From Epichloe hybrida (taxonomy: Eukaryota > Ascomycota > Sordariomycetes > Hypocreales > Clavicipitaceae): a DNA stretch of 64,000 bases. Location of the stretch: contig JAFEKR010000001.1 of assembly GCA_019022495.1 (NCBI GenBank), positions 5,828,001-5,892,000 of the forward strand, written 5' to 3'. The notes under the pieces are model-generated. The model was not told where the DNA came from. It was given only the letters and a program-made list of their open reading frames with translations, and did not search any database. Both the position numbers and the translations under genes were made by a program. How positions within the stretch are numbered: the stretch's first letter is position 1; the number at the start of each line of letters is the position of its first letter. Below, in pieces: positions 38,763 through 48,770 of this stretch.

Positions 38763-38946
38763 ACTATATTTATAGTATTTATAGTTAGTGTAATTTAAGG
38801 GAAAAAAATTATATTATATTATATTATATTGTAGTTTTTTTCTGCTTATAGTTAGTGTAGTTTATAGTATAGTATAGTTTATAGTGTAGTTACTACACTA
38901 TACTACAAAAACTCCACTACACTACACATTATAGTGCAATACTCTG
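38763..38946 (-). mobile_element. Non-autonomous hAT copy, right piece
   Basis: It resumes the element interrupted at 20478 and ends with cattatagtgcaatactctg at 38946, the minus-orientation end. The sub-terminal array of tgtagtttagtg-like repeats is present. Confidence 0.82.
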
Positions 38947-39370
38947 TAAGTGGCTATAGTAAGTAAAGCTATTGCGGGGCTATAGGGGTTTTAATGCTAG
39001 TAAAGGGTACTAAGAAGTCCTAGTAAAATATATATAGTCTAAGGTACCCTTTACTTTACCTAGTGATTTATTATTAGCTTACTACCCTTAGTTATGTACC
39101 TCGTGTAAAATCATACAGGGGTTAGACTGTACACCCTTGTCAACCTCGGTGACAATCGCGGCTGTGCATTCAGAAAGAGCTAACGTAAACCTTCTCTGAT
39201 CCGGCACCAGCTGTGTTCTGTCTTGCTGGTAAAGTCCTGGTTATCTTCACTGTCCACTTTGCGCAACGGCAAGTACAGCGAACTTTGAATTGTTCGATAT
39301 GTTGTATGGGAGGCTCTTGCTGACAGTATCAGTATAGTGACTAAACGCAAAGGTCTGAAAAAGCTTGGAG
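38947..39370. other. Transition from repeats into the gene island
   Basis: The first about 110 bases are still AT-rich; from about 39110 composition becomes ordinary and CpGs appear. The rest is the upstream region of the gene that starts at 39371. I see no clear TATA element and no other gene. Confidence 0.6.
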
Positions 39371-40267
39371 ATGGGTAAATACGAGGCTACTCGAGGCGAT
39401 CAAGTCACTAGTCCAGGGCCACATGGCGCTTCTCAGTCAAAGCACGATGACACAGAAAACAATGCTAGCTTCGAAGGTTTGACCGACAAAGGCAAAGGCA
39501 AGGAAATTCTGTCGTCTATTGATCGAATGCAATCGTCTGGTAGAGCTTTGCTCGGTAGCGCTCTCGGCGACTTTTGCACATCGGGTGTCCAACCTGGCCA
39601 AAAGGGAACTGGGAGATCAGGAACATCTTCATCTTATATGGCACATCAGTCGATCTATGAATCACAGGGACAAGTTCGCGGCGAGCTAACCGCCTTGTCG
39701 AACCAGAAATTCAAACTCGCAAATGATGTAAAGCGAGCTGACGCTGATTTCGATGCTTTTGCTAGCGGCAGTGGCTCCAATGAAGCCAAATCTGTGAAGC
39801 TTCTCGTAGCCGAGCCACTCAATGCAACGAAACCATCGCAACAATCAGATATCGATGGTATTGACGTGGTGAGACTACTATCTCAATCTGAGAGGGGTGA
39901 AGATCCGCCGCTACCAGATAATGACGACTTAACACCTCTTGAGACGGCCAGGCTGCGAGAAGCTATGTTTGGGACAGGAAGCTCTTGGCCATTTTGGGAC
40001 CAATTGTTGAACTTTAACGCAGACTTAACGATATGTGAGGCTCATATGGGCACATCGAATCCAGAGGAAGCGCGCAGCATGTGGCTCCAACAATGGAATG
40101 ATGTTTTGTCATCCTATACGGACGAAGTCTGGGGTGATCTAGGTCCCCTTGCGAAGGATGCTAAAAAGGAAGTAGCGAAACTGAAAAAGGATGAAGCAAA
40201 TGACACCCCTCATATTAAGGCCCTTGAAAGGTTGAGACTTGTTTTGGCCCATGTGCGAGGCTATTAG
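39371..40267 (+). CDS. Conserved fungal protein of unknown function
   Basis: The protein of 298 residues is read from a single exon; the ATG at 39371 is the first in frame, with GGAG before it, and TAG ends it at 40267. The first about 110 residues are polar, rich in Gly, Ser, Lys and Gln, and probably disordered. The C-terminal half looks folded: a D-V-V-R-L-L-S segment near residue 165, L-T-P-L-E-T-A-R-L-R-E-A near 187, W-L-Q-Q-W-N-D-V-L and Y-T-D-E-V-W-G-D-L near 240-255, then a charged helix. This arrangement resembles hypothetical proteins of filamentous ascomycetes; I know no function. No signal peptide or membrane segment is seen. AATAAA occurs at 40428. Codon use is that of the island, not of the repeats. 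Confidence 0.8.
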   Translation: MGKYEATRGDQVTSPGPHGASQSKHDDTENNASFEGLTDKGKGKEILSSIDRMQSSGRALLGSALGDFCTSGVQPGQKGTGRSGTSSSYMAHQSIYESQGQVRGELTALSNQKFKLANDVKRADADFDAFASGSGSNEAKSVKLLVAEPLNATKPSQQSDIDGIDVVRLLSQSERGEDPPLPDNDDLTPLETARLREAMFGTGSSWPFWDQLLNFNADLTICEAHMGTSNPEEARSMWLQQWNDVLSSYTDEVWGDLGPLAKDAKKEVAKLKKDEANDTPHIKALERLRLVLAHVRGY

Positions 40268-41243
40268 TGAACGGCAAATGCATATTTTGGAGACGCACTT
40301 TGCGCTGTCTTATTTAAATTTATAGGAAGCTTCTGTTTGATAAGTGAAAGTGTTGAAACTTGCCTGGTGTCAATATTTTCTTCTTACTTCGAGCCATACC
40401 CCCTCCGCCCAAGAAATGAATAATGAAAATAAAGTAGTCTGGTTTTCCTCCCCTCCAGACGTGCCTACTTTTTTCTAGCCGCTGTTGCCTATCTATTGGC
40501 TCTTGTAAGACACGCTCTTTCTTCTAGCGGAAAACTTCATTACTATGTCAAATCCTCCTTTCTATGATATACCAACCCTTTGCATGAAACTACCAGATCA
40601 GCAACTTGATAGGTCTAGATGCGCTAATTGTTCCCGGTTGCTGAGCCAACACTGAACAGGGCATTTATTGAGTGACATCATTCTTGCCGAGGTACATACA
40701 AGCGTTTCTCCTATAAGGCACTGACCTAGGGTAGGGAGGTACCTCGGTAGGTTAGGTTCGATTACTTATCTCCGGGCGCTTTCATCAAAACACAAGGCGT
40801 CTTACTGTTAAGGTAAGGGTAAATATAAATAATAAAAAACCTGTAATTTAGTTAATTAGGGATATAGATAGCATCTAACTTTTGTACCTAAAAGGTATAT
40901 AGTACACTATATAGTTATAACTAGTCTATAGAGGTACTTCTAATATATTACATTTACCTGTTATCTTAGAGAGTGTTTTACATCCTAGGCTTTAAGGGCG
41001 CTCTCCCTAACACTTACATATCAGCGACTTCAGTTTCTGGCTCAGCCCGGACATGGTGGCTGTCACAAGTGCGGTCAACCGCAACTTCCACCCGCCGACT
41101 TGCAGTATTAAATCCAGCAACTAGGTAGGTAACCCAGGTAATCAATACCGTTTACCTTGTCTGTTTCTCGACCGTCACGTCCACCTCACGCACCCAAGCA
41201 GGATTGTTAAATAGGACACCGACTCACGAGTGAACACGACGTT
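40268..41243. other. Intergenic region with an AT-rich repeat relic
   Basis: It separates two genes that run in the same direction. It holds the 3' flank of the first gene, including a possible poly-A signal, a RIP-like AT-rich block at about 40805-41012 (listed separately) and the promoter side of the second gene. An ATG at 41052 opens only 23 codons. No further gene is supported. Confidence 0.6.
40855..41012 (+). repeat. Dispersed repeat, copy 1
   Basis: It aligns in the same orientation with 53885-54070: shared phrases include agcaYctaactttt.tacct, aaaggta, ataactagt, gaggta and ggctttaagggcgctct against agctttaagggcactttt. Both are AT-shifted. It may be a relic of a mobile element, and it lies within 250 bases of the start of the next gene. 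No ends or target duplications could be fixed. Confidence 0.6.
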
Positions 41244-41964
41244 ATGACGAGCGTGAGTGCAGTTCAAGCCGTGGCAGTTGCATTACTGCCGAGACAAACC
41301 GAAACGGCGCCACTCTTGCAGAATAGAGCGCAGTGCCCCGCGAACACCTTTGCTTGCTCACCCTCGCTCGGCGCGGTTTTCAACGATGTTTGCTGCCACA
41401 GTGGTCAAATATGTGCTCTCGATGCCAATAATAACGCTGCATGCTGTCCCTCTGGGTAAGTTTGTTAGCTAGGTCGAAAAGAACGTTCTTCGTGTCCTAA
41501 CCAACAAGTGGCACAGCGCTGTGTGCACGGGGAGAGCACCAGCTACTGGTGCTGGAGCCAACCCAACTGCTGCGTCATCTTATGTTCCAAATCCGTACTT
41601 TCCGTTCCCATATGCCCCGGCGTCGTTCGCGAACAGCGCGTCTTGCGTGTCTGCAAACAAGGCCTGTTCGAAAAATTATGACGCCTGCCTCTTAAACTTC
41701 GGGATGGTAGGCTACGGAGTCACCGTCAACGTACCGGGGAGAGGTGGTACCACAATTAATGGAGATGTTCGATCATACGGACCTACGGCCACGTCTATAT
41801 GCTCAAGTCTAAGCAGCCAGGCTTGCCCAAATCCCGAGGGAACAAGATGTGATACATTCGGTCAGGGTTCCACTGCAGCCAAAGTGAGCGCAAGACCACT
41901 CCTCGTTATCACAGCAGGAATAGCGGCCATTCTCCACTTACTCGCTGTAGAGGTGTTGTACTAA
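41244..41964 (+). CDS. Cysteine-rich, probably GPI-anchored surface protein
   Basis: Two exons, 41244-41455 and 41517-41964, give 219 residues. The 61-nt intron starts GTAAGT, has a CTAAC branch site and ends CAG; it rejoins the frame (GG plus C) and keeps a C-C-P-S-G-A-V-C-T-G motif intact. After a short hydrophobic N-terminus (A-V-Q-A-V-A-V-A-L-L), a cysteine-rich block at residues 31-75 has paired cysteines and C-P-x5-C spacing known from fungal GPI-anchored wall proteins. A second group of cysteines lies at about 110-130. The C-terminus is a hydrophobic tail (L-L-V-I-T-A-G-I-A-A-I-L) after small residues, as needed for GPI attachment. The signal peptide is weak, and a TAA lies in frame upstream at 41208, so a missed first exon is possible. 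The role, cell wall or surface, is inferred. Confidence 0.78.
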
Positions 41965-42953
41965 TGGATATGTACGCTGTATTCATTGGGATTACAGCCG
42001 GTCATGCCAGCGACGGCGAGAAAGTCAGCGTGAAGGGTTCCGAAAGTCTCGACGTGGATATTATAATGAAAGTACAATTCAGCTCTCTCGATTCTCATTA
42101 ATGACAATGACATGTAGTGAAATAATGTACACGAACGTTTAAAGCCAGACCACGAAGGAATAGACTATCTACATGAGGAGTTAAAAATCACGGACTAAAG
42201 AAAAAACCGGGACAACAAGTGATAGATAGATATTGTCGTCGCCACTATGACTAAAGTTATTTGAGTTGTGGGTAAATTGTGATGATCTGCAAGGTTCTCA
42301 ATTGAACGTATGGGCCGTTGAAGTCAGTGAAGTGTTGGTTAAAATTTCCAAGAATTAGTGTGTTTGGCCCGTTCATATTTGTCGGTATATTGCAATCCTT
42401 GGCAGGTACAAGTTCTAACATTGGTCATAGGATGTGAGTAAAAAGACGGAATGAATCACCGTCAATTTATGCAATACTGGATCATCACTCAGAAAATGCT
42501 TACTATCACTGTTAAACATTTAGAACTCGACTTCTCTTTCAAGAGTATAGCTGTCTGTCGATATCTTGAAATCCTCCTTGTCATCAACTTTCAATGACAT
42601 TCTATCCACTCGGTGATATCATTCCACTTAAGTGAAGGAACATGAAAGAGTAATATTTGCTCAACAACAGAGAGGCTATATGTCTCACGTATTTCACAGG
42701 GGAAAGTTCCAACCTTATCGGAGAAAAGAATAGCTTTTATATGGGTGGTAGGAACGACATGCCACAGTATTGAGCACATCAATAGACAGCCGTCTCTGTA
42801 TGGGAGAAATTGAGCCACGAAAGTACGTTTGATGGAAGGTTCAACTAATAATTTGTCAGTAAATTTGAGTGCCGAAAGAATTTGACTGCGTCACACATAA
42901 CTGACCTTGAACATTTCACATCGAGAGGATATTAGGTTCGAGACAGCTTTCTG
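41965..42953. other. Intergenic, convergent genes
   Basis: It lies between the 3' ends of the surface-protein gene and MSH5. A minus-strand open frame of 75 codons at 42591-42818 opens at GTG, not ATG, and resembles nothing that I know. No repeat or RNA gene is evident. Confidence 0.5.
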
Positions 42954-45798
42954 CTATCTCAGTCTATTAATCGTCGTGGCAAAGATCTTCTGCAAGGAAC
43001 TTCGAGCATGCTGCACCTTAGATCCGGGACAATTCGTCGATTCGTCGAATACCTCCTCAACGAATCTGCGCGCCACCTCTTCGGCTAGCTGTAGCTTTTC
43101 TTCTTCATTCGCAGACAATCTCGTACATGAAATGCTGATGTCCTCATTGTGGATGAGTAGTTGAACTAGAAGATGCGCCCGATCAACCACTTGACAAGGC
43201 ACACCGTTCAGAGCAGCACAATACCCCCCCAAACTATCTGCGCTGTATCCCCTACAGAGTTTGAAAAGATACACAATACTGTGCGCAGTTTCTTCAAACT
43301 GATTATTTCTTATCACATCCATGCGTGATAATTGTAAGCCCTGTGCCGAAACCAAACCAGTTGCATCAAAAATGTCGTACAAGTGAGTTGCAAGGAGACA
43401 TCTTGGCGTACCTTCGCCCATAGACCGCAACTGTTCCAGTAGTGATACGAGGAGTCCAGTGCCATCATCGGGGTTGGTTCCCTTGCCAAATTCGTCGATG
43501 ATTAACAAACTTCGAGGAGTCATATGGGTGATCGCGTGAAGCAGTTGCTTTAAGTCAATTGCGAACGCGCTTTCATGCTCATTAGAGCTTTCTATCGTGG
43601 TGATGCGTGTCAATATCTGATCCGTAACGCCAATTATAGCCGTGTCTGCCGGGACAAAGCTACCTAAGTGAGCGAGGTACACAATAAGCGCTACCTGCTT
43701 CAGATAGACACTTTTACCAGACTGATTCGGACCGGTAATAATATGGCATTTGCCCGGGGCTGCATCATGACCTGATTCCTGCTCTCCGTATATATTACAG
43801 TCGTTCGGAATGAAAGACGGAACAGTGAGTTCTTGTAAGGGGTGACGGCCATTCTCTATCTGAATGACGTTCCGGATCGTCATTCGAGGGGCTTTCCATC
43901 TGTATTTATCTGCTGCCAGTGCGAGGGCAAGAACGACATCAACATCGCCACAAGTATCGGAAGCTTCTAGCAACGCTTCGTCGTAATGCAGAATATGAGT
44001 TGCCAGGTGATGTAGTATCTCGACTTCTCTGTCTTTTGCTCATTAGCTCATATTGTGAAACTAGCGATGAATATATACCTGCTATATCACAATAAATATC
44101 GCCAAATTGTTCATCTAAATGCCGCATTCGATTGTTTTTGTAATGAACAGCACCATCAGCGATGAAGAACTGCTCCCAGATATCACTTTTGTCAATTGTT
44201 GCTTGGAATGAACTCAATTCTGTATCGTCGTTACGCTCCATGGCAATCAGGAATCCAACCTGCGGCAGAAATATGCAAGACTTAACGTGCTTGGCGGCCC
44301 ATTCCGGAACTTGGTGTATGATAGACTGAGCTATCTTTTCTAAGAAACTACTCAGGCCGTCGTAATCTCTTCTCAGTCTGTCGAGCTCAGGGTCGACGCC
44401 TACCATTATTGTAGGTCTGACATCGTACTCGGCTTGCTTAAAGTCAATAATTCTATTCATCATTTCCCCGATAGATGTCAACGACCGCTGTTGAATTTTC
44501 GAGACTGCCTGCACAAAATTAGTATGAAGAGGGCAAGAGCTAAACAAGTGGTATTGCAAAATTGCATGTCACAAACATTATGCAGAAAATCGGTTGGGTC
44601 GTTTGTTAGTGCATTGATTTGGTCGCGAAGCTTCAGGGCGTGAATCACAAAATTTCGAATATTCGCCCAAACACTGCCAGCGAAAGTCTCACCACCAGAA
44701 GAGCGATCAACGCCTTTTCGAAGAAGATCCACATAGATTTTTGCATTTCGGATTTTCCTCAAAACTTTTACCATTTCTTGAAGAATTCCAGTATTTTGGT
44801 GGTCTAGCAATAAACTTATAGCTTGTTGACGGCTTTCAATGATCCTTATGTTGGAAAATGGGTTTCGTAGAATGGTACGTAACTTGGCCCTTCCTTGTGG
44901 TGTCTGAGTTAGGCTCTGAAGAAGGCTGTATAAGGAAATGCTTTCCATCTCAGGTTGAGCAGCCCGTTTCATGCCCCAAGACTGACAGTGTGAGTGTGGT
45001 TCTGCCGGGAATACCTGTAGCGATTGAAGCGTTTGTGGACTACACAATACGTGGGTAGCCAAAGAGAATGCTTTAATGGAACGAATGTTACGATCGCGTG
45101 TCCTGGCTGACACTCTGTCCATAAGATACGGATTTCTGCGAAGTTCGGAGAGCACGGCGCCGACGCAACCGATCTTAGAATGTCAACATTGGCCAGTTGA
45201 GAGAAAAAGTCAACCTTACGGACACAGAATTCTTGGATTTGACTCAGCACTAGCTTCAATATGCGACTTGACAATAGTATTTGTTATACAAGCGCCTTAC
45301 CTGATCATTTTGGAGCCAAACATCAATATCAGTCGGACGAGAATTGCTTGATATCTCAAAACCCCAGCTTGAAAGTTTGTTCCGAGCGGACGTGACTGAA
45401 AAGTTGACAGAAGCAACAATTTGTATACTTCGCTTTTCTGAGCACACATCTAGAGACAGTCAGCATCTGTGGATCATAGTGCACAAACGAGTCAGAGTAT
45501 CATGGAAAACCGTACAACGTTCCACATACTCAAGAACTTGTCGAGGAGCTCTGCTTGAAACAAGAACCGAGGTTGGCTGCGCAAAAATTGCAAAATGATC
45601 CAACAATTCTAAATCAGATCTCGGGATATCTTCAGATACATGCAGGATCTCACTCGAATCGTCAAAAAAGGCGCATCCCATCACACTATTATCGCGACTG
45701 TCAATTGCCATTAAAACCTCTGTGACACTTTCTTGCGAGCCATTTCGCTGGGTGGCCAGCTGCCCGGGATCCTGGATATTGCGTTGAGAATTTTCCAT
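42954..45798 (-). CDS. MSH5: MutS homolog MSH5, meiotic crossover protein
   Basis: MSH5 pairs with MSH4 as a clamp on meiotic recombination intermediates and promotes crossovers; it does not repair mismatches. Proposed exons: 45798-45516, 45449-45301, 45173-44577, 44508-44079 and 44032-42954, giving about 845 residues, the usual size. The ATPase end is clear: Walker A G-P-N-Q-S-G-K-S near residue 590, followed by the MSH5-typical V-Y-L-K-Q-V-A-L-I-V-Y, then L-L-I-I-D-E-F-G-K-G-T near 660 and A-T-H. N-terminal V-L-M-A-I-D-S-R-D and the clamp region (V-D-P-E-L-D-R-L-R) also fit. The intron 44078-44033 (GTATAT, GCTAAT branch) restores D-R-E-V-E-I-L. The second intron is uncertain: 45300-45174 keeps the frame, but a shorter one, 45300-45254, exposes a conserved-looking segment followed by a frame break. 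The ATG at 45798 is the first in frame. Confidence 0.92.
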
Positions 45799-46798
45799 GA
45801 TGTCTACATCGTACAAAGCACATCAAATGAAACTGATATGTTGTCGAGAGTTGAGCAGATAAAAAACAAGGGCAATTAAACAGGGCGTTTTTGAGTCGGT
45901 ACACAAATAAGTGATTTTTTTCCAGGTTGCTAAAACATTTGTTTCTTCAGCTTGGTTCTTGCTACCTTCCTAGGTACCTAGTTAGTGGACGCCAAGGGGG
46001 CATTTTAATGGGTGGCGTGACTTGCCATGCCTGCCTCCTTCCCTATTACAAAACTTTCCACGCACAAGTACGGAGTACTTAGGCAGGTGCATGCCCTGTA
46101 GATCCCCATTCTGCCACCGTGACTCTGCATTGATTACTACACTGCGACCCCACTGTACCTACTTGGGGTAGGTAGGCAAGTACTTGGTAATCAATCGGGT
46201 AAGACCTGGTTTTCTGATGCTTCGACCAAAAGCTACCCACCAGTTAGGTGCCTTGGTCTTGTCGACAGTCACTCATATGAAGAGCTGTCACAATGAAGTA
46301 TTTTCTTGCTTCGTAGGATCAAAAGTTGGTCATGATTTAGGCACTACCTTGAGATAACTCTAGAACTGGCAGTCGACACAATGCTCGAAATATGTGATGC
46401 GAGACATTCGCGGACTTCACGTGCCCCGATCCAAGTACCTTTTTTTTTGTTGTATGATTGGCTTGCTCAAGGCACATAGAGCATATAAAGAACAACCTGA
46501 GTCGTAGCATGAATGACAATCGCCACGACTGCTTGTCTTCCTAATATGCACTGTTACGTGCAAGCAAATGATTCTGAAGGGCTTACAACGGTTCAAGCTT
46601 GTTCATATGATTTTGTGGCAACAATGTCGAAAATCGAGGGAACAGAGGTGTACACCTCCATGGAATTTGTGTCCAGAGATGAATACCTCGAGTCGTGATA
46701 GTAAAAGCAGGCCGCCACAAATGTATGCATCAACTTGATATGGATGTAGACTAAAAGTGTTGTAACTTGTTCCTCTTGCAGGTCGGGAGCCTCATGTA
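45799..46798. other. Intergenic, upstream of MSH5
   Basis: This kilobase contains the MSH5 upstream region and the 3' flank of EMC5. There are repeated taggtacct-like and gtaggtaggc-like runs (about 45960-46200). A 61-codon plus-strand open frame at 46513-46698 has an ATG but no recognisable motif; I do not call it. Confidence 0.5.
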
Positions 46799-47274
46799 TT
46801 ATTCTACATTCTTGTCTCTGGCCCAGACAGCAAATTCATGGCGTTGCCTTCGAATATCGACGAAACCAGGACGTGTTTCAAGTAAGCTAAAAGGACTTCC
46901 GCGGAAGTCCCGGTCCACCTGTCCAGAGCCGTCGATATAACCAGCGCGCCCTTCCCGCTCAATTTTGCCTGCCCACACTTGCCAGCGGATGGGATGCAGC
47001 TTCTCGGATCCAAAAACGAAGCCAAGGCATATCAAAAGTGTGGCAAGAATCGTTTCTAGGCGAATGTCGATCGGAAGAGCTCGTGCTATGGGGTGCGTGC
47101 CTAGAGCGTGAGCCTTCAAGGCTGATGTGATCGCAGAGTGCTCATGAGCTGAGTAGCCACTACGGCGGAAGAGTTAGTAAGTACTTTCGAATGAGTTGTG
47201 ATCTTAGGCAAAACATACGAGTGTATAAGAAGAACAAAACCTGCAAAGGTTACGATACTTGAAGCCCAGGTCAT
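46799..47274 (-). CDS. EMC5: ER membrane protein complex subunit 5 (EMC5/MMgT family)
   Basis: EMC5 is a small subunit of the endoplasmic-reticulum membrane protein complex, an insertase for tail-anchored and multipass proteins; the family is also annotated as membrane magnesium transporter. Exons 47274-47219 and 47159-46799 give 138 residues. The 59-nt intron starts GTATGT, has an ACTAAC branch site and ends GTAG, and rejoins S-G-Y-S-A-H-E-H-S, the family signature. The first transmembrane helix is in exon 1 (S-I-V-T-F-A-G-F-V-L-L-I); the second is E-T-I-L-A-T-L-L-I-C-L-G-F-V-F-G near 65-80. The cytosolic tail has W-x-V-W-A-G-K-I-E-R-E-G and E-T-R-P-G-F-V-D-I-R, strongly conserved in fungi. 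The gene is intact and shows no RIP-type damage. Confidence 0.95.
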
Positions 47275-47625
47275 GTTAATCGAGTTGTCTGACTGTTCAT
47301 GCCAGATTAAAGAATGAAAGTCAGAAGCTGTTGGCCCACTTGATGGATACCTTTAGCTTACTAAGCTAGTGTCTGGTAACGCCTTGATACATATATGTAT
47401 TTTTTCTGTCAGGAGCATGGAGGCGCAGAGGTCAGGGACAGGTTAATCACATTGTGGAACATCGGTGGAACCTCGGATCGCTTAGGTAACTAAGAGCCCT
47501 TAGCCTAGCTACTATGTATGTAGATGTTGGACCACGAAGCTAGGGTCAGAAATGAGGGCATGGATTAAGTTGACCAATCCTGTAAGAGGGTGCGGACTAC
47601 GGTTTAAATAACTAAGTACCTGTAT

Positions 47626-47876
47626 TATCTCTTTGGTGCCCATAAGGCTACACTTGCGTACCGACCCACTTTTCCTAGGTGGCAAAAGGGGGTGACCTGT
47701 GATGCACTTAATTATTGCAGGACGTGCAATATAGCTCTTTGTAACTTAGATGTTAACTAGTACTTATGGTGTAATATAAATTAGAATAGGCTAGAAGTAC
47801 CTCAAATAGCGATGTTTCCATTGGCTAATAGCCCTTGTCGGTACGCAAGTGTAGCCTTATAGGCAGCAAAGAGATA
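47626..47876. repeat. 40-bp inverted repeat, 171-bp spacer
   Basis: The arm at 47626-47665 (starting tatctctttggtgcccataa) is matched in reverse complement by 47837-47876 with only two mismatches in 40. Outside the arms the flanks differ at once. The spacer is AT-rich. It could be the ends of a small transposon or a fold-back; I found no target duplication. Confidence 0.85.
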
Positions 47877-48045
47877 GGGGATGTAATCTGCCCATACTAT
47901 GCATCTACTAAGACGCCGGAAAAGGACTAGGGCTCTAATAAGGCCTCGTGTCTCAGACGGTTGAGCGCCCAGACTATCGTGTAAAAAGGGAGGGCGCTCT
48001 GACTGTGGCTCTGACAGTAGATCTCCTTCAGGACCGTACAATACA

Positions 48046-48130
48046 CCCCCTAAATTATTTTACAAATCTACATGACAGGGGTAATTGAGCCAATTAACTA
48101 CTCCGTAGATTTGTAAAATAATTCAGGGGG
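48046..48130. repeat. 26-bp inverted repeat forming a hairpin
   Basis: 48046-48071 and 48105-48130 are reverse complements with one mismatch (cccccTAAATTATTTTAC against its partner ending aattcaggggg), separated by 33 bases. A run of nine G follows. The arms could pair as a stem, or they could be two facing ends of AT-rich transposable elements. Confidence 0.85.
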
Positions 48131-48770
48131 GGGGAGTGTAGGTAATTTAGGTATTTCTCTCCGCCCTAACCAAACACCTATTCCAACCCGATCACTTTGA
48201 TTCGTTGCTCTGTGATTTGGTGAGATGGAAGAACGCGTGTTCGTTCGTAAGGTAGGTGACGTGCTAAAACTAAAAGGCTTAACCAAGCCTTTTCTCTACT
48301 ACCACATCGTTGTTACTCTAGATGTTGTCGTCTCATCAGCCAAGTGATTGATGCATACGAGAAGGCTTCTTTACATCGCGCATTGCATTTCGCTTTAATA
48401 TGCCACATCAAGTCCTTGACCAAGAAATAAATAGAAAGAAGCTACATTAAGTGCGCACACCAAATCATATGGAAACGGGAATTAATTCCGAGAAATACAC
48501 GTCGCAATGAACTTTGGTCTGTTAAGTTCAACCACTCATCAACCCAATTTGTGGCACACATGTACGTAATTTGTACGCTGCAGAGCCTTTAAGCTTGGCC
48601 CAACTGCGAAGTGAAGCTGAAATGAAGCTAGTGGCAGCAATGGCGCCACAGTGATATTTACCTTATTAGCTCGCTCTTGCTTAGTCTAGACTTAGTAGAA
48701 ACGTGGTAAGCTTAGTATAACTATAGACTCTACCACACCAGACCCTTCTCGCTTTGCGCGACCCAGGTAC

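Larger units (their letters stand above)
47275..48770. other. Intergenic with two inverted repeats
   Basis: No gene is supported. The minus-strand open frames at 47802-48041 and 48098-48286 carry no known motif and are bounded by the inverted repeats listed separately, so they may be part of a decayed element. 47690-47800 is locally AT-rich. The part next to the HMG gene (48300-48770) is ordinary intergenic sequence. Confidence 0.5.

Noticed and set aside
41257..41472. 71-codon plus-strand frame overlapping the surface-protein exon 1
   Set aside because: It is the shadow of exon 1 in another frame; exon 1 has the cysteine pattern and a matching splice junction.
42591..42818. 75-codon minus-strand open frame downstream of MSH5
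   Set aside because: It opens at GTG, has no homologous motif and no plausible splice partner.
46513..46698. 61-codon plus-strand open frame with an ATG
   Set aside because: No motif, no signal peptide, no neighbouring exon; too short to support alone.
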